Both the position numbers and the translations under genes were made by a program. A stretch of DNA of 64,000 nt, from assembly GCF_000364165.2 (NCBI RefSeq), contig NZ_CP097810.1, positions 1,302,001-1,366,000 of the forward strand, written 5' to 3'. This document shows positions 25,370-38,864 of the stretch, piece after piece; the first letter of the stretch is position 1, and the number at the start of each line of letters is the position of its first letter. The notes beneath the pieces were generated by a model. It saw nothing but the letters and a program-made list of their open reading frames with translations. It did not search any database and was not told where the DNA came from. The DNA is from Clostridium sp. MD294. Lineage in GTDB: Bacteria; Bacillota; Clostridia; Lachnospirales; Anaerotignaceae.

Positions 25370-25583
25370 TTGCAAAATAAAAAAAGATATGGTATAGTAT
25401 AAAATGTTCTTGCTGAGAGAGTAAAAAAATATTTTAAAAATAAAGTAAAAAAATGCTTGACAAGTAAGAAAAAGAGTGTATAATAAATACTCGTGACTGC
25501 CACAAAAGCAGTAAAAAAGCACTGAAAAATATTTAAAAAAAATAAAAAAAGTGCTTGACAAAACAAAACATCAATGATAAAAT
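25370..25583 (+). promoter_or_regulatory. Three tandem rRNA promoters
   Basis: P1 is TTGCAA (25370-25375) with TATAGT (25393-25398), spacer 17. P2 is TTGACA (25457-25462) with TATAAT (25479-25484), spacer 16. P3 is TTGACA (25555-25560) with TAAAAT (25578-25583), spacer 17. Multiple strong promoters in an A-rich context are normal for rRNA operons. Confidence 0.8.
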
Positions 25584-25772
25584 GTTTAATGTCGATTTCG
25601 AAAGAAGTCGAAAAAAGGAAATAAAAAACAAAGTAAAAAAAAGGAAAGAATTGATCCTTGAAAACTGAACAGTTAAGAAATAAACACAACCCAAGTCTAT
25701 TCAAAGTTTTTGTAGATTTTTAGTTAAAAAAATCTAATATAAAAAGTCAGAGTAATCTGAGTAAAAGGATTT
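25584..25772 (+). other. Pre-16S leader with boxA-like element and processing stem arm
   Basis: TCCTTGAAAACTGAACAG (about 25655-25672) resembles the boxA antitermination element of Firmicutes and forms one arm of the 16S processing stem; the partner arm is at 27323-27346. A block beginning AAACACAACCCAAGTC (25681 onward) recurs in the leader of the second 16S copy. AGATTTTT / AAAAAAATCT forms a small hairpin before the gene. Confidence 0.7.
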
Positions 25773-30376
<4,604 letters not shown>

Positions 30377-30422
30377 ATAAAGAGGGAAAGCAAAGAAAGT
30401 AGAAAAAAGTGAAAAAAAGGTA

Positions 30423-30451
30423 TTGACAAAGCGAGAGAAAAAGACTATAAT
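30423..30451 (+). promoter_or_regulatory. Consensus promoter between 23S and 5S
   Basis: A perfect TTGACA (30423-30428), a 17-bp spacer and a perfect TATAAT (30446-30451) lie in the 23S-5S spacer. Transcription would start near 30458, within the 3' arm of the 23S processing stem, and include 5S and seven tRNAs. Function is inferred from the sequence match. Confidence 0.7.
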
Positions 30452-30499
30452 ACATCTTGTGTTCAGTTTTGAGGGTGTAAGAAGCCCGAAGAAAAGAAT

Positions 30500-30616
30500 T
30501 CCAGTGACGATACGTTTGTGGGGAACACCCGTACCCATTCCGAACACGACGGTTAAGACGCAAACGGCTGATGATACTTGGTGGGGGACCGCTTGGGAAA
30601 GTAAGTGGTGGCTGGA
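30500..30616 (+). rRNA. rrf: 5S ribosomal RNA
   Basis: The 117-base gene begins TCCAGTGACGATACG and ends GTGGTGGCTGGA, which pair as helix I. The conserved loop CCGAACACGACGGTTAAG is present. It is followed within 9 bases by a tRNA. Confidence 0.92.
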
Positions 30617-30624
30617 GAATGTAA

Positions 30625-30700
<76 letters not shown>

Positions 30701-30732
30701 TTTTTTAAAAAAATGTGGTTGAGGAAACCTAT

Positions 30733-30808
<76 letters not shown>

Positions 30809-30820
30809 TTATTATAATAT

Positions 30821-30893
30821 GGGTCACTAGCTCAGTAGGTAGAGCACTGGACTTTTAATCCAGGTGTCTCGGGTTCGAGCCCCGAGTGACTCA
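30821..30893 (+). tRNA. tRNA-Lys (TTT)
   Basis: Acceptor GGGTCAC pairs with GTGACTC (one G-T); anticodon loop CTTTTAA between CTGGA and TCCAG gives TTT. No encoded CCA. Confidence 0.95.
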
Positions 30894-30903
30894 TTTTATT
30901 TAA

Positions 30904-30987
30904 GCAGTCGTGGCGGAATTGGCATACGCGCTAGACTAAGGATCTAGTCCGGGTTTCTGGGTAGGGGTTCAAGTCCCCTCGACTGCA
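30904..30987 (+). tRNA. tRNA-Leu (AAG)
   Basis: Class II tRNA with a long variable arm. Acceptor GCAGTCG pairs with CGACTGC; anticodon stem CTAGA / TCTAG holds loop CTAAGGA, so the anticodon is AAG. A34 in a bacterial leucine tRNA is unusual and implies deamination to inosine. No encoded CCA. Confidence 0.93.
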
Positions 30988-31001
30988 TACATATTACATA
31001 T

Positions 31002-31073
31002 GCGCGAATGGCTCAGTGGTAGAGCATCGCCTTGCCAAGGCGAGGGCCGCGAGTTCGAATCTCGTTTCGCGCT
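31002..31073 (+). tRNA. tRNA-Gly (GCC)
   Basis: Acceptor GCGCGAA pairs with TTCGCGC; anticodon loop TTGCCAA between TCGCC and GGCGA gives GCC. Discriminator T as in bacterial tRNA-Gly. No encoded CCA. Confidence 0.95.
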
Positions 31074-31083
31074 TTTTATTTAA

Positions 31084-31155
31084 TGGGCTATCGCCAAGCG
31101 GTAAGGCACAGGACTTTGACTCCTGCATTCGCTGGTTCGAATCCAGCTAGCCCAG
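31084..31155 (+). tRNA. tRNA-Gln (TTG)
   Basis: Acceptor TGGGCTA pairs with TAGCCCA; anticodon loop CTTTGAC between CAGGA and TCCTG gives TTG. No encoded CCA. Confidence 0.95.
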
Positions 31156-31196
31156 TTTTTTTATTTGAAAATTATTTAAAAATGTTTAAATATTAT

Positions 31197-31268
31197 TGGG
31201 GTATCGCCAAGCGGTAAGGCAACGGATTCTGATTCCGTCATTCGCAGGTTCAAATCCTGCTACCCTAG
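31197..31268 (+). tRNA. tRNA-Gln (CTG)
   Basis: Acceptor TGGGGTA pairs with TACCCTA (one G-T); anticodon loop TTCTGAT between ACGGA and TCCGT gives CTG. Its D-arm is identical to that of the TTG isoacceptor 113 bases upstream, which suggests a local duplication. No encoded CCA. Confidence 0.93.
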
Positions 31269-31283
31269 TTTTAATTAAGAGAG

Positions 31284-31315
31284 GAGCAATGAAGCTAATT
31301 CATTGTTCTTTTTTT
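31284..31315 (+). terminator. Terminator of the rRNA-tRNA operon
   Basis: GAGCAATGAA pairs with TTCATTGTTC (one G-T) around a 5-base loop and is followed by seven T. Confidence 0.88.
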
Positions 31316-31338
31316 GTATAAAGGAGAGTTTAATTTGT

Positions 31339-31821
31339 ATGGAAGCATTTTGGTATAAAAAATCAGAATTGTCAGATATACCTACATTAGTAGAAATAAG
31401 TATGAAAGAATTGCTTGAAGATTTTCATTGTGATATTGCTATGCAAAAAAAGTTTGAAGAACATTATAAAGAGGCTATTCCTAGATTAATGAAAGAGGAA
31501 ACATTAATATCGTATATTGCTTATCAAAAGGGCATGTTTGTAGGAATGGCAAAAATATATATTTGGAGAGAAGATATTGCAAAGGGAGAAGCTACATTGT
31601 CTGATGTTTATATTCTGCCTGAATTTAGGGGAAATGGTATATTTCAACATTTGTTTGATAAGGTTGTAGAAGAAGCGAGAAAAAGAAATTGTATTGTAAT
31701 AAAAACTTATGTGAAGAACAATCGTGAACGACTTCATAAATTAGGCTTTGAAGATTCTTATGCTTATGATGAAGAAGAAATATATGGTTTAAGTGATGAA
31801 GTGGAGTTGTTTCTTGTATAA
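31339..31821 (+). CDS. GNAT-family N-acetyltransferase
   Basis: A 161-residue acetyltransferase; the acetyl-CoA loop region is LSDVYILPEFRGNGIFQHLFDKVV near residue 90, and a C-terminal HKLGFEDSYAYDEEEIYG follows. The substrate cannot be told. I use ATG 31339 with AAAGGAGAG upstream; an in-frame start 36 bases earlier would run into the rRNA operon terminator. It stands alone after that operon. Confidence 0.82.
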   Translation: MEAFWYKKSELSDIPTLVEISMKELLEDFHCDIAMQKKFEEHYKEAIPRLMKEETLISYIAYQKGMFVGMAKIYIWREDIAKGEATLSDVYILPEFRGNGIFQHLFDKVVEEARKRNCIVIKTYVKNNRERLHKLGFEDSYAYDEEEIYGLSDEVELFLV

Positions 31822-31940
31822 AAAAGAGTACATAATATACTATAAATTTTGTGTATAAAGAAAAACAAAATTATGATATAATCTTTAGTAGAGGGAAAAA
31901 AGATGAAATATAAATTTAATATATAATTTTTGCAAGCAAA

Positions 31941-31969
31941 TTGACAGAATACGGCAGAGGGCGTAAACT
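31941..31969 (+). promoter_or_regulatory. Promoter for the 32061-33693 genes
   Basis: TTGACA (31941-31946) and TAAACT (31964-31969) are 17 bp apart. Another TATAAT-like element lies near 31877. Confidence 0.5.
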
Positions 31970-32060
31970 AGATTTTAGTAATAAAAAACATAAAAACCAC
32001 TTTAAATAATGATAAAAATTTTTTGCATTTTTTATATTAAAGAGAGGGAAATGTGATTTT

Positions 32061-32447
32061 ATGGAAAAAGAGAGATATACAGAAATAAAAGGAATGGAAA
32101 AGATGTACGCAGCAGAACCAGAATTTTCGTTTTGGGGAATATTTTATCATATTATTTTTTTGGAGGCAAAGGTAAAATCAGATGAAAATACTGGAAAATT
32201 AGAAAAGACTGTTATATTAGAATTAGAGAATATGGACCATACTATGAGAGCAAAAATTTTGTTTGAAGGAGTTTCATTGTTTTATATGGCAGGGCTAGAC
32301 CCTGTAGGAGGATTTGATATTGATAAAAATCCAGATTATGAATTTGACATAGAAAAAAAGTTTATGATAATAGATTATGAAAGTAATGCCATTTCTTTTT
32401 ATTGTAGAGGTATAGAAGTATTAGAGGCAGAAAAAAGAAAGGTGTAA
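32061..32447 (+). CDS. Hypothetical protein
   Basis: I do not recognise this 128-residue acidic, soluble protein; it has no signal or membrane helix. It contains PEFSFWGIFYHIIFLEAKV and a C-terminal Asp/Glu-rich part (GGFDIDKNPDYEFD). Size, acidity and its position ahead of another small unknown protein recall immunity-type proteins of polymorphic toxin loci, but no toxin is present here. The next gene starts three bases after its stop. Confidence 0.6.
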   Translation: MEKERYTEIKGMEKMYAAEPEFSFWGIFYHIIFLEAKVKSDENTGKLEKTVILELENMDHTMRAKILFEGVSLFYMAGLDPVGGFDIDKNPDYEFDIEKKFMIIDYESNAISFYCRGIEVLEAEKRKV

Positions 32448-32450
32448 TAT

Positions 32451-32939
32451 ATGAGCGTATATGAGTTTTTGGCAAGTGATGTATTATTAGAAAATGTAAA
32501 AAATGAGAAAATAATGTTCTTTTCTGTAAAAGAGGCACTCGAAAAAGGTATTACATTAAATAAAAAACTAATTGCGAATATAGATGAAAATAAAAAAGAT
32601 GTAATAATGTATTTTAAAAAAAAGGAAGACTTGGGAGAAATTAGTATATCATTAGAAATGGAAGATATGAAAATATATTCTGATGATTATACAAATAAAA
32701 AATATCGTTGTAACCTAAGTTGGGACTATACAGAACAAAGAGCAAAAGAGTTGATAAATTATATTACACATCATTTAGAAAAAACAAAAGAAATAGAACT
32801 TTGGAAAATTTGGCTAGGAGAAAAAGAAAAGCCTAATATAGAATGTTGTAAATTGTGTGAATTAGATAATAAAAAAATAAAAAAAATATTTGGAAATGGT
32901 TTTAAAGAACCAATGTGTTTGAGGATTGTAAGAGAATAA
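32451..32939 (+). CDS. Hypothetical protein, MSVYEFLASD family
   Basis: A 162-residue cytoplasmic protein opening MSVYEFLASDVLLENVKN. I recall uncharacterised Firmicutes proteins with this opening and with a central WDYTEQRAKELINYI and EIWKIWLG-like part, as here (LSWDYTEQRAKELINYI, ELWKIWLGEKEK). Function is unknown. It sits between the preceding unknown gene (3 bp) and the sirtuin (13 bp), so all three are likely co-transcribed. Confidence 0.65.
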   Translation: MSVYEFLASDVLLENVKNEKIMFFSVKEALEKGITLNKKLIANIDENKKDVIMYFKKKEDLGEISISLEMEDMKIYSDDYTNKKYRCNLSWDYTEQRAKELINYITHHLEKTKEIELWKIWLGEKEKPNIECCKLCELDNKKIKKIFGNGFKEPMCLRIVRE

Positions 32940-32952
32940 AAGGGGTGCTGAT

Positions 32953-33693
32953 ATGGACGAAAAGTGGCAGAAGCTAAAACAATGGATAGAACAAAGTAAT
33001 AGAATAGTATTTTTTGGAGGAGCAGGCGTTTCTACAGAAAGCGGTATTCCTGATTTTAGAAGTGAAAACGGTATTTTTATGACAATGAATGAATATGGTT
33101 TTTCACCAGAAAGAATATTGAGCCACTCCTTTTTTTTGTCAAATCCAGAAATATTTTTTCAGTATTATAAAAAAAATTTGCTTTATCCAGATGCAAAACC
33201 AAATAAAGCACATAAAGCACTAGCTAAACTGGAAAAAGAGGGAAAACTTCGCTGTGTAATCACACAAAATATAGATGATTTGCATCAAAGAGCAGGAAGT
33301 AAAAAAGTTTTAGAATTACATGGAACATTGTATCAAAATTATTGTACAAAATGTCATAAAAAATTTGATTTAGAATATGTAACAAATCAGGAAGGCATTA
33401 CAAAATGCGATGCTTGTGGTGGAATAGTACGTCCTGACGTAGTGCTTTATGAGGAAGGATTAGACGACAATACAATTATGGAAGCAGTTGATGAAATTGC
33501 AAAAGCAGATATGCTTATAGTAGGAGGCACATCATTAAATGTATATCCTGCAGCAGGATTGATAAGATATTATAATGGGAATAAATTGGTTTTGATAAAT
33601 AAATCAGCAACACAGTATGATAAAAGTGCAGATTTGATTATTTCTGATGCAATAGGGAACGTTTTGGGAACTATAATAGGAATATCAGAATAA
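32953..33693 (+). CDS. NAD-dependent protein deacylase, sirtuin
   Basis: A 246-residue SIR2 protein that removes acyl groups from lysines using NAD. Motifs in order: GAGVSTESGIPDFRSENG near residue 24, TQNIDDLHQRAG near 104, the catalytic His in LELHGT, the zinc pair CTKCHKKF and CDACGG, then GGTSLNVYPAAG. All key residues are present. AAAGGGGTGC precedes its ATG. It is the last gene before the second 16S unit. Confidence 0.93.
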   Translation: MDEKWQKLKQWIEQSNRIVFFGGAGVSTESGIPDFRSENGIFMTMNEYGFSPERILSHSFFLSNPEIFFQYYKKNLLYPDAKPNKAHKALAKLEKEGKLRCVITQNIDDLHQRAGSKKVLELHGTLYQNYCTKCHKKFDLEYVTNQEGITKCDACGGIVRPDVVLYEEGLDDNTIMEAVDEIAKADMLIVGGTSLNVYPAAGLIRYYNGNKLVLINKSATQYDKSADLIISDAIGNVLGTIIGISE

Positions 33694-33726
33694 TATAAAA
33701 ATTTTGAAAAAAAAGAAAAAATAGTG

Positions 33727-33755
33727 TTGACAAAACAGTTTATGTTTGTTAAAAT
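33727..33755 (+). promoter_or_regulatory. Promoter of the solitary 16S unit
   Basis: TTGACA (33727-33732), a 17-bp spacer and TAAAAT (33750-33755) lie 34 bp after the sirtuin stop. Both hexamers match P3 of the complete rRNA operon. Confidence 0.78.
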
Positions 33756-33771
33756 AAATACTGCACTGTGA

Positions 33772-34104
33772 ACTTTGAAAATAAAATAACGTAGAAATAA
33801 AACACAACCCAAGTCTATTCAATGTTTTTATAGGTTAATAATAATCTATAAAATTTAATAAAAAGATTTTATTATGAAATAAAAAAAGAAAAGAAGGTTT
33901 TAAAATGTTTGCTGATATTAAAGATGAAGTAAAGGAAATACTTGTGGATTTATTTGATGTAGACCAAGAGTATTTACAATCACAAGTGAAAGAACTTGTG
34001 CCAGATGCTTTGACAGAGGTTAATAAGCCTCATATCAGTATAAAAGACCTATAATATTTGTAGGTCAAAACCAAAAGTCAGTATAATCTGATGAGGTAGG
34101 ATTT
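33772..34104 (+). other. Leader of the solitary 16S gene
   Basis: ACTTTGAAAATAAAATAACG (from 33772) is a boxA-like element and one arm of a processing stem that pairs with 35656-35676. The AAACACAACCCAAGTC block then repeats that of copy 1, followed by a TTTATAG / CTATAAA hairpin. A roughly 200-bp segment absent from copy 1's leader carries a small reading frame, closed by a GACCTA / TAGGTC hairpin (34046-34066) that overlaps its stop. Confidence 0.7.
33905..34054 (+). CDS. 49-residue reading frame inside the 16S leader
   Basis: An ATG at 33905 with GAAGG seven bases upstream opens a 49-codon frame coding an acidic, probably helical peptide (MFADIKDEVKEILVDLFDVD at the start, HISIKDL at the end). 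I do not recognise it. Codon use is like that of neighbouring genes. It could be a real small gene, a truncated remnant inserted into the leader, or chance. Its place inside an rRNA transcript is odd. Confidence 0.4.
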   Translation: MFADIKDEVKEILVDLFDVDQEYLQSQVKELVPDALTEVNKPHISIKDL

Positions 34105-35634
<1,530 letters not shown>

Positions 35635-35691
35635 AGACAAAGTTGTGATTTATAAAAACGTTATTTTGTTTTCAGTAATATACAGTGTTTT

Positions 35692-35772
35692 GGATGGGTT
35701 CCCGAGTGGCCAAAGGGGGCAGACTGTAAATCTGTTGCGATAGCTTCGAAGGTTCGAATCCTTCCCCATCCA
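35692..35772 (+). tRNA. tRNA-Tyr (GTA)
   Basis: Class II tRNA; acceptor GGATGGG pairs with CCCATCC, anticodon loop CTGTAAA between GCAGA and TCTGT gives GTA. No encoded CCA. It belongs to the solitary 16S transcript. Confidence 0.95.
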
Positions 35773-35786
35773 TTTTTAGCATTTTT

Positions 35787-35814
35787 AACTGTCGATAATG
35801 TCGACAGTTTTTTT
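35787..35814 (+). terminator. Terminator of the 16S-tRNA-Tyr unit
   Basis: AACTGTCGA pairs with TCGACAGTT around TAATG and is followed by a run of T. Confidence 0.88.
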
Positions 35815-35836
35815 ATTGTGAAAAAGAGGTGTTTTA

Positions 35837-36064
35837 ATGGAATTTTTTGTAATGGCTGATGAATGTAAAATAATAACAATTAAACAAAAATTATATGAAA
35901 GAGGTATTCCTTATCAAATAAAAACAATAAATAATACACTTAGAATTCCAATATCATTTAATCGTTTTCAAAATAGAAAGTCAAAAAATTATTATAAAAT
36001 TTTAGTAAAAGAGGAATATGCAAAAATAGTAAAAGAAGTATTAAAACAATATGGAATAGTATAA
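35837..36064 (+). CDS. Small hypothetical protein, DUF2007-like layout
   Basis: A 75-residue basic protein: IITIKQKLYERGIPYQIKTINN followed by a C-terminal YYKILVKEEYAKIVKEVLKQ. The pattern of a strand-helix start, short loop and final strand-helix resembles DUF2007 'signal transducing' proteins, and resembles the 76-residue protein at 37698. AAGAGGTG precedes the ATG. Function unknown. Confidence 0.6.
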   Translation: MEFFVMADECKIITIKQKLYERGIPYQIKTINNTLRIPISFNRFQNRKSKNYYKILVKEEYAKIVKEVLKQYGIV

Positions 36065-36209
36065 AACATCAAAAATATTTCATCTGTTTTTGATTATTTC
36101 TTAATAATTTTTTCGATATTTTTAATACTCTTTTCCTTTTTTTCTCATTTTTATTTTGTATGATATATGTCATAGAAAATAAATAAAAAAATAGAAAGAA
36201 GGAATTAAT

Positions 36210-36743
36210 ATGAAAAAGAAATTGGCTATGATATTTGCAACGTGTATAACATTGAGCTTAACAATAGGTTGTACTGTATTTGGTGCAGAAAATGGTACAG
36301 AAGAGGCAAAACAAGAATATGATAGAAGGATAGAAGTAAGAAAAGAAAAATCAGAAAAACAATTTAACATAGCAAAAGTGGTAACAGTAAATGAAAATGC
36401 AATAGTAGTAACATTAGCAGAAAAACCAGAACTGCCAGAGGGTGAAGAGGGAGAAAGACCAGAAAGGCCACCAATGCAAGAAGGAGAAGAAGGAGAAAGA
36501 CCAGAAAGACCACCAGTACCAGAAGGCGAAGAAGAAAGACCAAGACATGATAAATTAGAAAAAGAGTTGAATTTTAGTGAAGAGGAGATAGAAATTACAT
36601 TAAATGAAGATATTGAAATTCATATAGAAGGTGGAGAACAAGGAAGTATAGAAGACATTCAACCAGATGATATAATTATGATTGATTATGCTGAAGATGG
36701 TGAAACTGTAAAAGGTATTTTTATAAAAGAACAAAAAGAATAA
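36210..36743 (+). CDS. Secreted acidic protein with Pro/Glu repeats
   Basis: A 177-residue exported protein. Residues 1-26 are a signal peptide; a Cys at 21 follows LTIG, a poor lipobox, so plain secretion is as likely as a lipoprotein. Residues 75-113 hold two and a half copies of EGEEGERPERPP. The C-terminal part (EIEITLNEDIEIHIEGGEQG, DDIIMIDYAEDG) looks like a small beta domain. I recognise no family; metal or cell-wall binding is only a guess from the acidity. A clear terminator follows. Confidence 0.65.
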   Translation: MKKKLAMIFATCITLSLTIGCTVFGAENGTEEAKQEYDRRIEVRKEKSEKQFNIAKVVTVNENAIVVTLAEKPELPEGEEGERPERPPMQEGEEGERPERPPVPEGEEERPRHDKLEKELNFSEEEIEITLNEDIEIHIEGGEQGSIEDIQPDDIIMIDYAEDGETVKGIFIKEQKE

Positions 36744-36753
36744 AATTAAAATG

Positions 36754-36793
36754 AAAAGTCCCTTGTAGAAAATACTACAAGGGACTTTTTTTA
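36754..36793. terminator. Bidirectional terminator
   Basis: AAAAGTCCCTTGTAG pairs perfectly with CTACAAGGGACTTTT around AAAATA; it separates convergent genes and is flanked by T and A runs. Confidence 0.9.
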
Positions 36794-37564
36794 TAGTTTT
36801 AAAAATAAAAGTGTGTTGGGAATATTTTCTTTTAAAAGACATATAAAAAGTTCCTTATTTTTTTCGTCCCAGCAAGTGCGAATATTTTTGCAAAAATAAG
36901 GAAAATAGTTTTGAGGAAAAAATGCTTCTAAATCAATATGATGAGTATATAAACACTCATTGATGTCTTGTTTTGTTTCGTAAGTAGTGAAAGTGTTATA
37001 TTTTATAATATTTTTTCCACCATTTAATAAAGCTTCTATAATCATAGAAAGTAAAAAAGAATTAGTAGAATTCGAGCAACAGCACCATTGAAAAAAGTCG
37101 TCATCAACTGTTATGTATACAGGTGGATCTGGTAATTTTAAATCATCATATAATATACCAGCATGAAAAACTCCTTGATTTTCATACCATATTACTAAAT
37201 AATTTTTAGTAATAGTGTGCCAAGTATCTTCTGGTAATTGAGAAAGAATGTAATAAGGATTTTTTTTCTCTTTTTCTGATAAATCGTATTTTTTCCAGTA
37301 TTGCTTTTTATATTGTATATTTTCTGCAATAATGTCATAAGAGAAAGAAATTTCATCTGGAAATAAAATATGGTTTAAAAAATCATTTATTTCAGCATTA
37401 CCACTATGAAGTAAAAAATTTCTATAAACTTCGGGTATTTTGATACCTAAGTATTGTTCAGAATTTCTAATAGCATTTTCTGAAAATCCTAAACAGCTTG
37501 GCGAATTACGGTATAATATAGTAATTAAGTCTTCAGCACTAATATGATATTTCTTATTAGGCAT
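36791..37564 (-). CDS. SMI1/KNR4 (SUKH)-family protein
   Basis: A 257-residue protein with the SUKH core near residues 28-60 (FSENAIRNSEQYLGIKIPEVYRNFLLHSGN) and later YLVIWYENQGVFHAGI. SUKH proteins often act as immunity proteins in toxin loci, but many chromosomal ones have unknown roles; no toxin is nearby. ATG 37564 is used because AAGGAG sits eight bases upstream; an in-frame GTG is three codons earlier. A CCC run lies at about residue 165. Confidence 0.75.
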   Translation of the reverse strand: MPNKKYHISAEDLITILYRNSPSCLGFSENAIRNSEQYLGIKIPEVYRNFLLHSGNAEINDFLNHILFPDEISFSYDIIAENIQYKKQYWKKYDLSEKEKKNPYYILSQLPEDTWHTITKNYLVIWYENQGVFHAGILYDDLKLPDPPVYITVDDDFFQWCCCSNSTNSFLLSMIIEALLNGGKNIIKYNTFTTYETKQDINECLYTHHIDLEAFFPQNYFPYFCKNIRTCWDEKNKELFICLLKENIPNTLLFLKL

Positions 37565-37697
37565 AAATACCACTCCTTAAATTTAATATGCAAAAGACAA
37601 AATTTTAGTATGATGATGTATAAAGTAGTGCTGTTTATAAAAATAAAGTAAGCAACTCTTTATTATATAAAAAAAGTTACTTACTAAATCAATAAAA

Positions 37698-37928
37698 TTA
37701 TAAATCCGTTAAAAATTTTGCCTTTTCAAAGTCATCTTTGTGTACATAAATAATGTATTGACTAATACATTCTTTTTCTAAGTCAACCACTCCTAAACCA
37801 GGAGCAGATGGAGTAATCTCATTTACAGTATAAGGGATATGATTTTTTGTAAGAGATGCTCTTATATTTGACTGTTGTTGTAATGAAAACGTAATGCAGA
37901 GTTCTTTTCGGTTCAATATTGTTAGCAT
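37698..37928 (-). CDS. Small hypothetical protein, DUF2007-like layout
   Basis: A 76-residue protein with ITFSLQQQSNIRASLTKNHIPYTVNEI and a C-terminal YIIYVHKDDFEKAKFL. The layout (substitute for ligand-binding strand-helix repeats) is close to that of the protein at 35837 and to DUF2007 proteins. GGAGGGATAG precedes the ATG. Function unknown. Confidence 0.6.
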   Translation of the reverse strand: MLTILNRKELCITFSLQQQSNIRASLTKNHIPYTVNEITPSAPGLGVVDLEKECISQYIIYVHKDDFEKAKFLTDL

Positions 37929-38104
37929 ACTATCCCTCCTCTGAGAGCTCTTTTTGTTTTTAGTATATCATGTTAATAGGAAAAACAATATCATTATTTT
38001 CCAAAAATAATAGAAAAAATTAAGAAAGGTTTTTGTGCGAGATTACCTTTGTAAAAAAAACGATAGCACTATTTTATAATAATGTAGAAATAACAGTGTT
38101 GTTA

Positions 38105-38150
38105 TTGTACAAATTGCGTATATCTGTAAATATATGTGCGTGATGTACAA
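38105..38150 (+). repeat. 46-bp interrupted inverted repeat
   Basis: TTGTACA (38105-38111) pairs with TGTACAA (38144-38150); inside, GCGTATAT pairs with ATATGTGC if two G-U pairs are allowed, which favours a plus-strand RNA. It lies in the 239-bp gap between 37928 and 38168, where I see no gene. No T run follows. Confidence 0.4.
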
Positions 38151-38167
38151 ATTAAATATTGATTCTG

Positions 38168-38761
38168 TCAAAATAAAATACGTATCAAAGCAATAATAAT
38201 TAGTATACAACCAGAAAAAGCTGTCCATAGTGTTTCTTTTATAGTATAACAATTTTTTAAATGTTTTCCGCAGTAAATACCTGTACTCAAAAATACTATT
38301 TGAAATATTGCTGTAAAAAAAGGAAGAAGTACAATACAAATTTCTGCAGCACCCGCTGCAATACCAGCACCCATAGAGTCAATAGAAAGTATAAATCCTA
38401 AACAAAGTCCTTCTTTTGCGTCAATGTGAGAAGAATTATCTTTATCACAGTGAGAAGGATTGCGAAGCATTTCTATAGAATTTTGACATTGTTTTTTTTG
38501 AACACTTTGATAACAGAACCATATTCCCATAAAAAACAATAATATAATGCCTAATGTGTTTGCAATTTCTACATTAAAAAATAGTTTTATGTGATTTCCT
38601 AATAATATAAAAATAGCCATAAAAAAAATATTTTCTAAAAGCAATATTAATTTTGTAAAAAATGGTATAGAAATATTTCTGATACCATAAGATAGTCCTA
38701 TACCAAGTGCATCTATACTCAAAGAAATTGCCAGTAATGTTACTAACAACATATTATACAC
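38168..38761 (-). CDS. ytaF: YtaF-like sporulation membrane protein (MntP superfamily)
   Basis: A 197-residue protein with six predicted membrane segments and two copies of an Asp-containing motif, LAISLSIDALGIGLSYGIR near residue 10 and LGFILSIDSMGAGIAAGAAE near 122. This matches the YtaF branch related to the manganese exporter MntP; in that branch a sporulation role is annotated but transport is not established. The central loop is Asn/Ser/His rich. AGGAGGTG precedes the ATG. Confidence 0.85.
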   Translation of the reverse strand: MYNMLLVTLLAISLSIDALGIGLSYGIRNISIPFFTKLILLLENIFFMAIFILLGNHIKLFFNVEIANTLGIILLFFMGIWFCYQSVQKKQCQNSIEMLRNPSHCDKDNSSHIDAKEGLCLGFILSIDSMGAGIAAGAAEICIVLLPFFTAIFQIVFLSTGIYCGKHLKNCYTIKETLWTAFSGCILIIIALIRILF

Positions 38762-38864
38762 CTCCTATTGTTCATAATATGCAGTTAGCATATTTTGGAA
38801 AGTTGTTTCATATAGTAAAAGAAAAACATAAGATAACAAAGAAACAAAAGAAAGGGTGGTTATT

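Noticed and set aside
31877-31926. Tiny frame MKYKFNI after a TATAAT-like element
   Set aside because: Seven codons with no support beyond a start codon.
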